This document shows, piece after piece, positions 5,740 to 5,919 of a DNA stretch of 5,919 bases. The stretch is from the NCBI GenBank assembly GCA_051881655.1, contig JBJEQH010000229.1:1-5919 (forward strand), written 5' to 3'. A program made the translations under genes and the position numbers. Source of the DNA: Heritagella sp051881655 (GTDB taxonomy: Bacteria; Bacillota; Clostridia; Oscillospirales; Acutalibacteraceae). Each line of letters starts with the position of its first letter. Position 1 is the stretch's first letter. The notes under the pieces are model-generated. The model worked only from the letters and a program-made list of their open reading frames with translations, was not told the origin of the DNA and did not search any database.

Positions 5740-5919
5740 ATGCGGATTTTTCCGTTAGCTGTTTGCGGTTTTTGAGTTCTTCAACTGTTTTTAACATCTC
5801 TTGTTCTGTGGGTATGTCAAACAAGCCGATAGCGGTAAAGTAGATGTCCACCTTTACATTGTTGTGTGAGTGTTTCTTTTCGTTGTTGTGGATTTCAATG
5901 CGTTCTATGAGTTTGTTCA
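5738..5919 (-). CDS. Large serine recombinase, C-terminal fragment (5' part outside window)
   Basis: Read on the minus strand, a frame enters at the window edge and stops with TAA at 5740-5738, giving 59 full residues. The visible end, LIERIEIHNNEKKHSHNNVK followed by VDIYFTAIGLFDIPT, matches the C-terminal region (DUF4368-type) of large serine recombinases of Clostridial integrative elements. Those proteins share an 'LIxRIEIHxxEK...VDIYF-xIG' pattern before a short charged tail. The catalytic resolvase domain, the zinc-ribbon and most of the protein lie beyond 5919. Such enzymes integrate and excise circular element DNA between attP and attB. The AT-rich codon use is unlike the neighbouring genes, consistent with transfer. 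The family call rests on pattern memory over a short stretch. Confidence 0.75.
   Translation of the reverse strand, partial: NKLIERIEIHNNEKKHSHNNVKVDIYFTAIGLFDIPTEQEMLKTVEELKNRKQLTEKSA

Larger units (their letters stand above)
5673..5919. mobile_element. End of a serine-recombinase integrative element (extends beyond window)
   Basis: From about 5673 the sequence becomes AT-rich (about 39% GC in the last 180 bases by hand count, against about 68% at 4741-4800). It contains the 3' end of a large serine recombinase gene, whose relatives encode the integrases of Tn4451/Tn5397-like and other Clostridial integrative elements and often lie at one end of the element. The break in the host terminator at 5672/5673 gives the proposed junction. 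Large serine recombinases use short core identities, so no long direct repeat is expected. The other end and the element type are not visible. Confidence 0.6.

Noticed and set aside
1..5919. CRISPR arrays, tRNA, rRNA or riboswitch structures
   Set aside because: I saw no direct-repeat array, tRNA-like cloverleaf, rRNA segment or long structured leader. The longest gaps between genes are about 185 bases and 121 bases, and promoters or terminators account for them.

Overview
The window looks like chromosomal DNA of a GC-rich Firmicute, probably a gut Clostridia/Oscillospirales-type anaerobe. The evidence is strong AGGAGG ribosome binding sites, tightly packed genes, SigA-type promoters, an oxygen-sensitive Fe-S/siroheme enzyme, and protein families common in Clostridia (UPF0251/DUF134, Spx/ArsC-like, M42 aminopeptidase). 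The species cannot be named from this sequence. At the right edge the composition drops sharply: about 68% GC at 4741-4800 against about 39% over the last 180 bases, both counted by hand. There a mobile element begins.

Region 1 (1-1772, + strand) is the end of an operon. It holds the C-terminal part of a GNAT acetyltransferase, a small CxxC thioredoxin-fold protein of the ArsC/Spx type, and a complete M42 metallo-aminopeptidase. Gene spacings are 2 and about 11-14 bases, and a 16-17 bp terminator hairpin closes the unit. Region 2 (1784-2446, - strand) is a single HD-domain phosphohydrolase that converges on that terminator. It is divergent from the next unit and has its own promoter.

Region 3 (2572-5616, + strand) is the most interesting part. 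A near-consensus promoter drives a Cys-rich UPF0251/DUF134 helix-turn-helix regulator. After 45 bases follows an 860-residue multidomain oxidoreductase. It joins a CoA-disulfide/persulfide-reductase-type flavoprotein, a rhodanese domain with its catalytic Cys, a siroheme sulfite/nitrite-reductase module and two 4Fe-4S ferredoxin clusters. The domain set suggests a single-chain NAD(P)H-driven enzyme that reduces sulfane sulfur and/or sulfite to sulfide. The neighbouring regulator is a candidate sulfur- or redox-responsive controller. That functional reading is inference.

Region 4 (5617-5919) contains what looks like a broken host terminator. Its left arm (AAAAGCGGCCGGGG) is intact, but the right arm stops after CCCCGG and runs into AT-rich DNA. 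This is followed by an intact terminator and the 3' end of a minus-strand large serine recombinase. The simplest reading is that an integrative element inserted into the terminator of the siroheme enzyme gene, with its junction near 5672/5673.
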